Source: Mycolicibacterium sp. CH28 (GTDB taxonomy: Bacteria; Actinomycetota; Actinomycetes; Mycobacteriales; Mycobacteriaceae). From it: a stretch of 64,000 bases of DNA. Both the position numbers and the translations under genes were made by a program. This document shows positions 11,786 through 19,814 of this stretch, piece after piece. Position 1 is the first letter of the stretch. Every line of letters starts with the position of its first letter. The notes under the pieces were generated by a model. That model ran no database searches. It saw only the letters and a program-made list of their open reading frames with translations, and was not told where the DNA came from. The stretch lies in NCBI RefSeq assembly GCF_004745805.1, contig NZ_SRLQ01000010.1, positions 1 to 64,000 of the forward strand, written 5' to 3'.

Positions 11786-13057
11786 TCAAACGCGCTGCAC
11801 CCCAGCCACATTCCGCTTCCCCCGGCGCAGCACCAGCCAGCGGCCGTGCAGAAAATGGGACGGTTGTGCCACCCAGTCGTCGCTGTCGATCTTCACGTTG
11901 TTGACCGACACCCCTCCCTCGCTGATGGTGCGCTTGGCTTCCTTCTTGCTGGCCGACAGGCCCGTCGCCACCAGTAGGTCCACGATGCCGTCCGGGCCGC
12001 CCGGCGCAAGTTCAGCCACTGAGGTCTCCCGCAATGCCGCGGCCAGGGTCGGCTCGTCGAGCTGGTCCAGTTCGCCACGCCCGAACAGCGCCTGCGACGC
12101 GTGTTCCACCGCCTCGGTCGCGCCCTGGCCATGCACCAAGGTGGTCAGCTCCCGGGCCAGCCGGCGCTGCGCGGCGCGCTCGTGCGGTCGGCTGGCCGTG
12201 GCCTCCTCGAGCTCGCCGAGTTCCTCGGCTGACAGGAACGTGAACCAGCGCAGATACCGGATGACGTCGGCGTCGGCGGCGTTCACGAAGTACTGGTACC
12301 AGGCGTAGGGACTGGTCATCTCCGGGTCCAGCCACAGGCTTCCGCCGCCGGTGGACTTGCCGAACTTGGTGCCGTCGGCCGATGTGACCAATGGCACGGT
12401 CAGCGCATGAACAGTCGTACCTAACACCTGACGCACCAGCCGGACGCCGGCGATGATGTTGCCCCACTGGTCGGAGCCGCCGATCTGCAGCGAGCAGCCG
12501 TACCGCCGGTTGAGCTCGACATAGTCGTTGGCCTGCAACAGCATGTAGCTGAATTCGGTGTACGAGATGCCTTCGCCGTCCAGGCGCCGCCGGATCGTGT
12601 CGCGGTCGAGCATCACGTTGACTGAGAAGTGCTTGCCGACATCCCGCAGGAAGTCGATCGCGCTCAGCCGTGCGGTCCAATCGAGGTTGTTCTCCACGAC
12701 GGCTCCGCCGGGCGAATCGTCGAAATCCACGAACCGCTCCAGCTGGCCGCGTATCCGCTCCGCCCACTGAGCCACCGTGTCGCCGGTGTTCAACGCCCGC
12801 TCACCATTGTCGCGAGGATCACCGATCATGCCGGTGGCCCCGCCGGCCAGCACGACCGGCCGATGCCCGGCGCGCTGAAAGCGCCGAAGTGTGAGCAACG
12901 GCACCAGATTTCCCGCATGCAGGCTCGGGGCCGTGGGGTCGAACCCGGCGTAAACGGTCATCGGTGGTTGCGCGGTCGCCGCGGCGAGCGCGTCGATATC
13001 AGTGGACTGGGCGATCAGTCCGCGCCAGTTCAACTCGTCCAGAATCGTCGTGCCCAT
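11786..13057 (-). CDS. tyrS: Tyrosyl-tRNA synthetase
   Basis: 423 residues. It charges tRNA-Tyr with tyrosine in the cytoplasm. The class I signature HIGH region is SLHAGN (45-50) within GFDPTAPSLHAGNLVP, and the KMSKS loop is KFGKST (231-236). The segment QIGGSDQWGN is the usual tyrosine-binding helix region. A C-terminal S4-like RNA-binding domain occupies about 355-420. The ATG at 13057 gives normal TyrRS length. It is co-directional with and immediately upstream of the rRNA operon, as in the rrnB locus of rapid growers. Confidence 0.97.
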   Translation of the reverse strand: MGTTILDELNWRGLIAQSTDIDALAAATAQPPMTVYAGFDPTAPSLHAGNLVPLLTLRRFQRAGHRPVVLAGGATGMIGDPRDNGERALNTGDTVAQWAERIRGQLERFVDFDDSPGGAVVENNLDWTARLSAIDFLRDVGKHFSVNVMLDRDTIRRRLDGEGISYTEFSYMLLQANDYVELNRRYGCSLQIGGSDQWGNIIAGVRLVRQVLGTTVHALTVPLVTSADGTKFGKSTGGGSLWLDPEMTSPYAWYQYFVNAADADVIRYLRWFTFLSAEELGELEEATASRPHERAAQRRLARELTTLVHGQGATEAVEHASQALFGRGELDQLDEPTLAAALRETSVAELAPGGPDGIVDLLVATGLSASKKEAKRTISEGGVSVNNVKIDSDDWVAQPSHFLHGRWLVLRRGKRNVAGVQRV

Positions 13058-13084
13058 GGGTTGATCTTCCCGTATGGCGCGCGT

Positions 13085-13696
13085 TCAGTCGCTCGCGCCC
13101 GGCCTTGGGGCACGGGGACTACGTCGGTAGGCCGACACTTCCGGACGGCCGGTCAGCCACAACCGCCACGGCCGATCGGCCGCCTGCGACACCCCGACTC
13201 GTGGCCCGGCGGTGTCCGGCCCGCCGTCGCCCAGTTGCAGTGTCACCGGCGATCCGGCGTCGAACAGGTCGAGACCGTAGTCGTCCATCGTGATGCCCAA
13301 CGCAGAGCACAGGTTGCCCGGGCCGCGCGCCAGGGCGGTCGGGCGGACCGCTGGACCACGGCGACCTTGGGCATCATCGAATCCCGCCTCGATCGCGGCC
13401 GCGCGCAACAGCACCGCCGCCGCGGCACCCTCCGGTCCGCACGTCACGTTGCCGCAGACATGGATGCCGTGGCTGCGGTAGGTGTAGAGCCGGCCGGCCG
13501 GTCCGAACATGACCGCGTTGCGCATCCCCGGGCCGCGGAACGAATGCGAGGCCGGGTCCGGCCAGGGTCCGTCCGGCGGACCACCGTAGGCCTCGACTTC
13601 GACGATCAGCGCACTGACACCGCGGCAGCTGATCACACCGCCGAGCAGCAGGCGGGCCGCCGATACCGGATCGGTATCCAGCAACGCGACGCTCAC
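13085..13696 (-). CDS. mpg: 3-methyladenine DNA glycosylase (AAG/Mpg family)
   Basis: 203 residues. It excises alkylated purines such as 3-methyladenine and hypoxanthine from DNA. It has the AAG signature IVEVEAYGGPPDGPWPDPAS with the catalytic Glu, followed by FRGPGMRNAVMFGPAGRLYTY, and GPGNLCSALGI near the C-terminal half. The start is GTG 13696-13694, which gives the normal bacterial AAG length; the ribosome binding site is weak. It lies 27 bases upstream of tyrS on the same strand and is divergent from the ABC exporter genes. It corresponds to Rv1688. Confidence 0.93.
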   Translation of the reverse strand: MSVALLDTDPVSAARLLLGGVISCRGVSALIVEVEAYGGPPDGPWPDPASHSFRGPGMRNAVMFGPAGRLYTYRSHGIHVCGNVTCGPEGAAAAVLLRAAAIEAGFDDAQGRRGPAVRPTALARGPGNLCSALGITMDDYGLDLFDAGSPVTLQLGDGGPDTAGPRVGVSQAADRPWRLWLTGRPEVSAYRRSPRAPRPGASD

Positions 13697-13758
13697 CGGA
13701 GGTGATTCTGCCCGAAGCGTTGACCTGGCAGTACCCGAGGAGGATTATTCACCACGTG

Positions 13759-14520
13759 ATGAGTTCATCTGGCGATGAATTACTGCCGAGCGATGTCGAC
13801 GCCGCCGTGCATGTCGAACACCTACGGGTAGTCCGCGGCAAGCGGGTCGCCCTGGAGGATTTCTCGGTGCTGATCGCCCGCGGAACCGTCACCGGACTGC
13901 TCGGCCCATCCGGTTGTGGCAAGACCACACTCATGCGCAGCATCGTCGGCACCCAGATCGTGGCGTCGGGGACCGTCACCGTCCTGGGCCATCCGGCGGG
14001 CTCCCCCGCCCTGCGCCGCCGGGTCGGCTATGTCACCCAGGACCCGACCATCTACAACGATCTCCGGGTCATCGACAACGTCCGCTACTTCGCGGCCCTC
14101 TACGGCGCAGCTCCGGCAACCGCCGACGCGGCCGTCGACGGCGTCGGGCTACGCGATCACGCCGGGGCCTACTGCGCAAACCTGTCCGGCGGCCAGCGCG
14201 CCCGGGTGTCGCTGGCCTGTGCGCTCGTTTGCCAACCCGACCTGCTGGTGCTCGACGAACCGACCGTCGGCCTGGACCCGGTGCTGCGCGTCGACCTGTG
14301 GGAACAGTTCCACGCGCTGGCCCGCCGCGGCACCACCCTGCTGGTGTCGAGTCATGTGATGGACGAGGCCGACCACTGCGCCGACCTGCTGCTCATGCGG
14401 GAGGGCCGGCTGCTGAGGCACACCACCCCCGACCGCCTACGAAAGGAGACCGGATGCAGGTCGCTGGAGGAAGCGTTCCTCTCCGTCATCAGGCACAGCA
14501 CCGCGCCGTCGGCAGGCTGA
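13759..14520 (+). CDS. ABC transporter ATP-binding protein
   Basis: 253 residues. ATPase subunit of an ABC-2 type exporter. Walker A is GPSGCGKTT, the Q-loop is in YVTQDPTIYND, the signature is NLSGGQRAR, Walker B is LLVLDEPTVGLDP and the switch His is in SSHVMDEADH. Starts considered: ATG 13759 (chosen), the adjacent GTG 13756, and an upstream GTG at 13702 that nearly abuts mpg. A GAGGAGGA at 13737-13744 serves either 13756 or 13759. It overlaps the permease gene by 67 bases. It corresponds to Rv1687c; the substrate is unknown. Confidence 0.92.
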   Translation: MSSSGDELLPSDVDAAVHVEHLRVVRGKRVALEDFSVLIARGTVTGLLGPSGCGKTTLMRSIVGTQIVASGTVTVLGHPAGSPALRRRVGYVTQDPTIYNDLRVIDNVRYFAALYGAAPATADAAVDGVGLRDHAGAYCANLSGGQRARVSLACALVCQPDLLVLDEPTVGLDPVLRVDLWEQFHALARRGTTLLVSSHVMDEADHCADLLLMREGRLLRHTTPDRLRKETGCRSLEEAFLSVIRHSTAPSAG

Positions 14521-15272
14521 GCCCCCGCGCCTACCTGGCTACCAGCACCCGGATACTGCGCCAGCTGCGCGGTGATCGCCGCAGCGTCGCGATGATTCTG
14601 GTGGTGCCCAGTGCGGTGATCACGCTGATGTACTTCATGTTCGCCGATGTGCCGACCGCGCCGGGCCGAGTCTCGCCGTTCCATACCGCCTGCCTGATTC
14701 TGCTCGGCCTGTTCCCGCTGTTCGTGATGTTCCTGATCACCTCGATCACCATGCAGCGCGAACGGGCCTCGGGCACGCTGGAACGGATCCTGACGACACC
14801 GTTGCGCCGCCTGGACCTGCTGGCCGCCTACGGCACGGCGTTCTCGATCGCCGCTGCTGCCCAGGCGATCCTGGCCTGCGTGGTGTCGTTCTGGTTGCTC
14901 GGCTTCGACACGAAGGGCAACCCCGCCTGGGTGTTCGTCATCGCGGTGATCAACGCGGTCCTCGGCGTCGGGCTGGGACTCTTGGCAAGCGCATTCGCCC
15001 GCACCGAGTTTCAGGCCGTGCAATTCATGCCGGTCGTCATCGTCCCCCAGTTGCTGCTGGCCGGGATCATCGTGCCGCGCCACCAGATGCCGACCTGGCT
15101 GGAATGGATCAGCAACGCCATGCCTGCCAGCTACGCGCTGGATGCCCTGCAGCAGGTCAGTGCCCACACCGAGCTGACCGGCGTCGCGGTCCGTGACATG
15201 TTGGTGGTCCTAGGTTTCGCGGTGCTCGCCCTGGCGCTGGCGGCGGCGACCCTGCGCCGGCGGACGCCGTGA
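14454..15272 (+). CDS. ABC-2 type transporter permease
   Basis: 272 residues with about six hydrophobic segments (residues about 42-62, 78-102, 125-150, 160-182, 190-210, 240-265). It shows the ABC-2 permease pattern MQRERASGTLERILTTPL after the second segment. The start ATG 14454 has AAAGGAGA at 14442-14449 and lies inside the end of the ATPase gene, so the two subunits are translationally linked. It forms the membrane part of the exporter with the ATPase upstream. It corresponds to Rv1686c. The downstream TetR gene overlaps by 4 bases, suggesting self-regulation and perhaps drug or lipid export. Confidence 0.92.
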   Translation: MQVAGGSVPLRHQAQHRAVGRLSPRAYLATSTRILRQLRGDRRSVAMILVVPSAVITLMYFMFADVPTAPGRVSPFHTACLILLGLFPLFVMFLITSITMQRERASGTLERILTTPLRRLDLLAAYGTAFSIAAAAQAILACVVSFWLLGFDTKGNPAWVFVIAVINAVLGVGLGLLASAFARTEFQAVQFMPVVIVPQLLLAGIIVPRHQMPTWLEWISNAMPASYALDALQQVSAHTELTGVAVRDMLVVLGFAVLALALAAATLRRRTP

Positions 15273-15874
15273 CCACGCAGGCCAAGCGGCCCGGTCGCCC
15301 GCCCGGTACCTCCGATGCCCGCGACCGGATTCTGACCAATGCACGAGAGTTGTTCGCCCGAAACGGTTTCGACAAGACATCGGTCCGCGCGATAGCTGCC
15401 GCCTCGGGCGTCGACTCGGCCCTGGTGCACCACTACTTCGGCACCAAACAGCAACTGTTCGCCGCGGCGATCAACATCCCGATAGACCCCATGACGGTCC
15501 TCGGGCCGCTGCGCGAGACCCCCGTCGAGGACCTCGGCCGCGTGTTGCCGTCAATCCTGTTGCCGCTGTGGGATTCCGAGATGGGTACCGGCCTGCTCGC
15601 CACCCTGCGATCGCTGTTGGCCGGCTCCGAGGTCGGCCTGATCCGGTCGTTCCTGCAGGAGGTGATCACCGCCGAGATAGCCCCGCGGGTCGACAACCCG
15701 CCGGGCAGCGGACCGCTGCGGGTGCAGTTCGTGGCGTCCCAACTTCTGGGAGTGGCGATAGCGCGCTACATCGTCAGGGTCGAACCCTTCGCGTCACTGG
15801 CACCGGAGCGGGTCGCCGAGACGATCGCACCGAACCTGCAGCGCTACCTCACCGGGGAACTGCCGCAACTGTAG
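15269..15874 (+). CDS. TetR family transcriptional regulator
   Basis: 201 residues. The N-terminal helix-turn-helix (residues about 16-62) reads RDRILTNARELFARNGFDKT and VHHYFGTKQQLFAAA, the classic TetR signature. The C-terminal ligand domain is of the TetR_C type found in mycobacterial exporter regulators. The GTG start 15269 overlaps the permease stop by 4 bases (GTGA), so it is the third gene of the exporter operon and probably represses it. It corresponds to Rv1685c. The inducer is unknown. Confidence 0.93.
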   Translation: MTTQAKRPGRPPGTSDARDRILTNARELFARNGFDKTSVRAIAAASGVDSALVHHYFGTKQQLFAAAINIPIDPMTVLGPLRETPVEDLGRVLPSILLPLWDSEMGTGLLATLRSLLAGSEVGLIRSFLQEVITAEIAPRVDNPPGSGPLRVQFVASQLLGVAIARYIVRVEPFASLAPERVAETIAPNLQRYLTGELPQL

Positions 15875-15886
15875 GTTGCGCGACGA

Positions 15887-16090
15887 TCAGGAGCCGGATC
15901 GTGCCATCAGGCGCTCGTGCTCCTCGGGTCCGACGTCGACCGCCTCGTCGACCAGCAGCACCGGGATACCGTCTTCGATGCGGTAGGCCTTGTGCAGCCG
16001 CGGGTTGTAGAGAAGTTCGTCGTCGATGAGCACCAGCGGACCGCGGTCAGCCGGACACACCAGGATCGTCAGCAGCTTGTCGTTGAGCAC
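15887..16090 (-). CDS. Trm112-like zinc-ribbon family protein
   Basis: 67 residues, Trm112/YcaR family (UPF0434). The start MLNDKLLTILVCPADRGPLVLID and the later YRIEDGIPVLLVDEA are typical. Members act as small partners or stabilisers of methyltransferases or other enzymes; the partner here is unknown. Only one cysteine of the usual zinc pair is visible in LVCPADRG. It lies 5 bases downstream of the exported-protein gene on the same strand and converges on the tetR gene. It corresponds to Rv1684. Confidence 0.88.
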   Translation of the reverse strand: MLNDKLLTILVCPADRGPLVLIDDELLYNPRLHKAYRIEDGIPVLLVDEAVDVGPEEHERLMARSGS

Positions 16091-16095
16091 GGCGA

Positions 16096-16644
16096 TTACG
16101 GGCTTGGCGGGGCGACCGGGGCGACGGGGGCACTGCCCCCGATGGCCGGGTTACCGTCGCTGGGCATCTGACCGGCACCCATCACAGCATTGTTCTGCTG
16201 TCGCTGCTGCGCCTGCTGCAGGATCTGCATCTGGGCATAGATCCTGTTTTGATACGCCAACGTGTCCAGGAGTGCGTCGATCAGCGGTTTCTGGTTCGGG
16301 CGGTAGTTCAGCGCATTCTGGATCTCGGCGATGTTGGTCCGCGACGGCTTGATGCCCTGGGCCCGCAGCTTCATCACCTGCTTGATCAGATTCGACAGCT
16401 GGCCGCCGCTGGCGCCCTGGTCGTACTCCTGATCGATGAACATCAACAGCTGATCGGCGCTCTGGAACTGCGGTAGCCCGGAGTCGGAGTTCGCGGTCGC
16501 CGACGGCGTCGCGGGAGTGGTGGTGCCCGGATCAGCCAGCGCCTGTACCGAGCCGAACCCGACCAGCAGACCAGCGGTGAGCGCACCGATCGTCGTGCCG
16601 CGGACGGCGCGACGCCAGTGACGTGTAACGGTCTGCGCTGTCAT
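16096..16644 (-). CDS. Exported protein of unknown function
   Basis: 182 residues. A signal peptide is clear: a basic start (MTAQTVTRHWRRAVRG), a hydrophobic stretch to about residue 34 and a cleavage-like site after VQALA-DPG. The mature protein has a low-complexity Thr/Pro/Ala linker (about 38-50), a helical domain with SADQLLMFIDQEYDQG and NIAEIQNALNYRPNQKPLIDALL, and a Gln-rich then Pro/Val/Ala-rich tail (QQAQQRQQNN, APVAPVAPPSP). No enzyme motif is visible. The ATG at 16644 has GGAGGATTC directly upstream. It sits between the Rv1684-like and Rv1683-like genes on the same strand. Its role is unknown. Confidence 0.85.
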   Translation of the reverse strand: MTAQTVTRHWRRAVRGTTIGALTAGLLVGFGSVQALADPGTTTPATPSATANSDSGLPQFQSADQLLMFIDQEYDQGASGGQLSNLIKQVMKLRAQGIKPSRTNIAEIQNALNYRPNQKPLIDALLDTLAYQNRIYAQMQILQQAQQRQQNNAVMGAGQMPSDGNPAIGGSAPVAPVAPPSP

Positions 16645-16714
16645 GAATCCTCCGACGCGTGGGCACCTGTGACTATCGGCGAGCCTAACAGCGCCGCACG
16701 ACCTGGGCAGAAGC

Positions 16715-19687
16715 TCAATCCTGCGTACCGCAGAGCTGGGCACGTGCCGATGCCACGAAGCGCTTGTACTTCCCCGTATCGGGGTCGAGTTGCCAGGCGT
16801 TACGCGATGCCTTGGGTACTCCGGCGGCGCGCAACGCCGACACCGTCGGCCGGTAGGTGGCGCTGAGCGGGATTTCCGGCACGACATGAATGAGATCCGG
16901 GGCCAGCCCAACCGGGATAGCGGCGACCGCCTCGGTCAGGTCCGCAACGGTCACCGTCGCCCCGGGCCGAAGCGTGATGGCGGTGACCGCGATCACGCCG
17001 CCGGCTACCTCGACGCCGTAGGTCGTGGCGATGTCAACCGCCGCGATGCGGCTGACCGCATCGGTGATCGGCTCGGGAAACACCACCCCGCGCGCAGTTC
17101 GGATCAGCATGGGCCGATTCCCGAGCAGCCAGAAGTCGCCGTCGGCGTCCCGCCGGAACACGTACTCGGTGGAGATCCAGGTGTCGCCCGGAGCGAACAC
17201 ACCCCGCTTGACCAACGCCGTCGGGTCGATCGGCCCCCACGGACGGGCCAGCAGCACACCGACCTGGTTGGGCTCGGCGACCGCGACGAACCCGCGTTCG
17301 TCTTCCATGATCAGGTCTTCGCCGGCGTCGTAGGCGGCCAGTTCGACCTGCCCGGCGCCGGGCAGCGGGCGGCCCTTGCTGCCGACCTTGGCGCCGGCCA
17401 CGTTGGCCAGCACCGCCTGCCCGTCGGTGGTAGCGAAGAACTCCACGATGTTGGCCGGTGTGAAGGCCTCGACGGTCCGCTGCCACAGCCCGGTCGGCAT
17501 CCCCGAGCCGATGAACAACCGCACCGGATGGTTGCCGTGCAGGCTGAAGTTCGGGTCGTCGACGACGTCGCGCAGCATCGTCCAGGTGTAGGACACCACG
17601 GTGACCCCGTATTGGCGGATCTCGGCCAGGAAGCGGTCCGGGCACAACCTCCGCGATAGCGCGATCCGCGCGCCGCCCACCACCGCGCCGCCCAGGCTGA
17701 CCAGCAGTCCGGACTGGTGGTGCAGCGGGGTCAGGCAGTACACCGTGTCGCTGCGACCAAGGGCAGCCGCCGACGCGGTGCCGAACGCCGACAACGCCCA
17801 GCGATAGTTGGTGATCTGCTTGGGCACCACCTCCCCGCCGACCGTGCTGAACGCAATGAACGCCAGGTCGCGGGCGAAGCCGGGGTTCGGCCGGTACCAG
17901 CCCGGAAACTCCACGGCGTCCGGGTTGATCTGCTCCATGTCGATGACGTCACTGTCGTCGGGCAGGTTCAGGTCGCGAGATTCGCCGCCGCCGAGAACCA
18001 GGACCTGCACGGGCAACCGCAGCGCCGCCGCCAGATTGCCGGGGTCGGTGATGACCTGGGTGACCCCGCCCAGCCGGGTGGCCACGGCAAGGTCGGCGTC
18101 CGGCGGCATCAGCACGGCCACGGCCCCGAGCCGGGACAGCGCGGCGATCGCCACCAGCGCCGACGGTCGGGTGTCCATGAGCACGCCGACCCGAACCCCT
18201 TGCCGCACGCCGACCGCGATCAGGCCGCGGACCACGTTGTTGATCCGGCGGTTGACCGCCTCGTAGGTGTGGACCCGGCCGTCGAAGAGCAGGAATTCTC
18301 CGTTCGGCGCGCCGCCGGCCTGCTCGTCGATGATGCGGCCCAAAGAGATGCGGGTGTGGTCGTTGATCTGGCCGAGCCGAACCAGCCGTGGCAGGGTGCG
18401 GGCGGTTTCGACGGCCAGGGTGCGCATCGACTTGTTGGCGTTGACCACCGCGTCGGCCGCGCCGCGGGCCAGCGACAGCGCCAGCCCCGACGCCTCCGCC
18501 ACCCCGTGCATGACCCGGGAGCTCAGCGCCACGCCGGACTCGGAGAGTTCGCCGTCGCTGTCTTGCATGGGTTCGATGTTGGCCGGACGCGAATCCTGGC
18601 CGGACAGCCACAACACCCACCCCGCCACCGTCGGCCAGGAGGTGGTGGCCGCCTTGGAGCCGACGACCAGGCCGAAGTGGCCGGCCCGGATCATCGCCTC
18701 GTAGACCTCGGCAGTGGGCGCGGCGCGCCGGATCCCCCGCACCGATGCCGGCTGGCCGATGTCGTCGACCTCGCCGATGAACGCCAGCACCGGACAGGTG
18801 ATATCGGTCAGCGTCACCAGCTGGCCCTTGATGGCGAAGCCGCCGGTCATCATCCGGTTGTGGGCGATGAATTGCTTGAGCAGCTCGGAGATCGCCGGAC
18901 CGGACCAGGCGATCCAGCCCTCCTTGTCGAGGAAGCGGCGCTGTTGTTCGCGCGGCAGCAGTGCCTCGCGGTCGTGGAGCTGAAGCAGGAAGTCGACGCG
19001 CGCCTTGGCGGTCTTGAGCGGATCGAGCATCTGGAAACCGGTGCGAGCCAACCACCCCGGGACGTCGATGTGGTTGAAGACGTGATCGGCCATGAAGTCG
19101 GCGGCTACCGCGCCGAAGTTCGGCGGAATGCCCATCGGCAGCGCCGCCAGGGTGTCGACCGGGGACCCGAACGCCACGATGCTGGCGATGTCCTTGGACC
19201 GGCGGTAGGCGGCAGTCTGATAGCAGAACATGCCGCCCTGCGAGTAGCCGACCAGGTGCACACCGTGGCCGGTGATGTCCTTGACGGTGTCGATGGCCTC
19301 GCCGAGCGCGACGATGTGATCGGTCAGCGTGCGCTCCATGCCGCCTTCGACCTCGTCGGGTGATCCGAAGTCGATCACCCACGGATCGATGCCCGCCGCG
19401 TGCAGGATGCCGACGGCGCCGTCCTCCTGGGTGACGTCCCACATGTTGGCCGACATCATCATCGGATGGACCATCAGCACCGGCGGGCCGGCCGGCGGCT
19501 GACCGGGCCGGTTGTCCGGCGGGAAGTAACGCCGGAGCTTGTACATCGGTTTGCTCTCGACGATCTGGAACGGCGAGGGCACCACACCGGTTTCCAACCC
19601 ACCCCAGCGCAGAACCTCAAAACCGTTCTGCGCCGTGGCCATCAGGCGCTCCATCGGCCTGGTGACCGCCGACAAGTTCAGATCCAC
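16715..19687 (-). CDS. Two-domain alpha/beta hydrolase and acyl-CoA synthetase-like protein (Rv1683 type)
   Basis: 990 residues. The N-terminal half is an alpha/beta hydrolase related to PhaC/lipases with nucleophile Ser149 in GYSQGGMFCYQ and HPMMMSANMWD near residues 74-84. The C-terminal half (about 470-990) has the fold of acyl-CoA/AMP ligases, with YCLTPLHHQSGLL and the final lysine motif GKYKR. Its adenylation motifs are altered: the phosphate loop reads FSTVGGEVVPKQ and the usual TGD and GR.D positions read STE and GNRPM. M. tuberculosis Rv1683 is described as a lipase/acyl-CoA ligase linked to triacylglycerol metabolism. The GTG start 19687 has GGGGAGA upstream. An upstream in-frame extension lacks that support. 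Confidence 0.88.
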   Translation of the reverse strand: MDLNLSAVTRPMERLMATAQNGFEVLRWGGLETGVVPSPFQIVESKPMYKLRRYFPPDNRPGQPPAGPPVLMVHPMMMSANMWDVTQEDGAVGILHAAGIDPWVIDFGSPDEVEGGMERTLTDHIVALGEAIDTVKDITGHGVHLVGYSQGGMFCYQTAAYRRSKDIASIVAFGSPVDTLAALPMGIPPNFGAVAADFMADHVFNHIDVPGWLARTGFQMLDPLKTAKARVDFLLQLHDREALLPREQQRRFLDKEGWIAWSGPAISELLKQFIAHNRMMTGGFAIKGQLVTLTDITCPVLAFIGEVDDIGQPASVRGIRRAAPTAEVYEAMIRAGHFGLVVGSKAATTSWPTVAGWVLWLSGQDSRPANIEPMQDSDGELSESGVALSSRVMHGVAEASGLALSLARGAADAVVNANKSMRTLAVETARTLPRLVRLGQINDHTRISLGRIIDEQAGGAPNGEFLLFDGRVHTYEAVNRRINNVVRGLIAVGVRQGVRVGVLMDTRPSALVAIAALSRLGAVAVLMPPDADLAVATRLGGVTQVITDPGNLAAALRLPVQVLVLGGGESRDLNLPDDSDVIDMEQINPDAVEFPGWYRPNPGFARDLAFIAFSTVGGEVVPKQITNYRWALSAFGTASAAALGRSDTVYCLTPLHHQSGLLVSLGGAVVGGARIALSRRLCPDRFLAEIRQYGVTVVSYTWTMLRDVVDDPNFSLHGNHPVRLFIGSGMPTGLWQRTVEAFTPANIVEFFATTDGQAVLANVAGAKVGSKGRPLPGAGQVELAAYDAGEDLIMEDERGFVAVAEPNQVGVLLARPWGPIDPTALVKRGVFAPGDTWISTEYVFRRDADGDFWLLGNRPMLIRTARGVVFPEPITDAVSRIAAVDIATTYGVEVAGGVIAVTAITLRPGATVTVADLTEAVAAIPVGLAPDLIHVVPEIPLSATYRPTVSALRAAGVPKASRNAWQLDPDTGKYKRFVASARAQLCGTQD

Positions 19688-19814
19688 GGCTCTCCCCTGT
19701 CCACCATCGTTGCTGCGTGAGGCCCCGACAGCCTGCACATCATGGCACAAGGCCGGTCGCCGGCCTGCTGGTTTGAGACCGCCCACGATCCCGGCTCTCG
19801 CCCCCACTAGGGTC

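Noticed and set aside
17717..19363. 548-codon plus-strand frame opposite the Rv1683-type gene
   Set aside because: Composition (His/Arg/Gln/Val-rich) and lack of motifs mark it as a codon-bias shadow.
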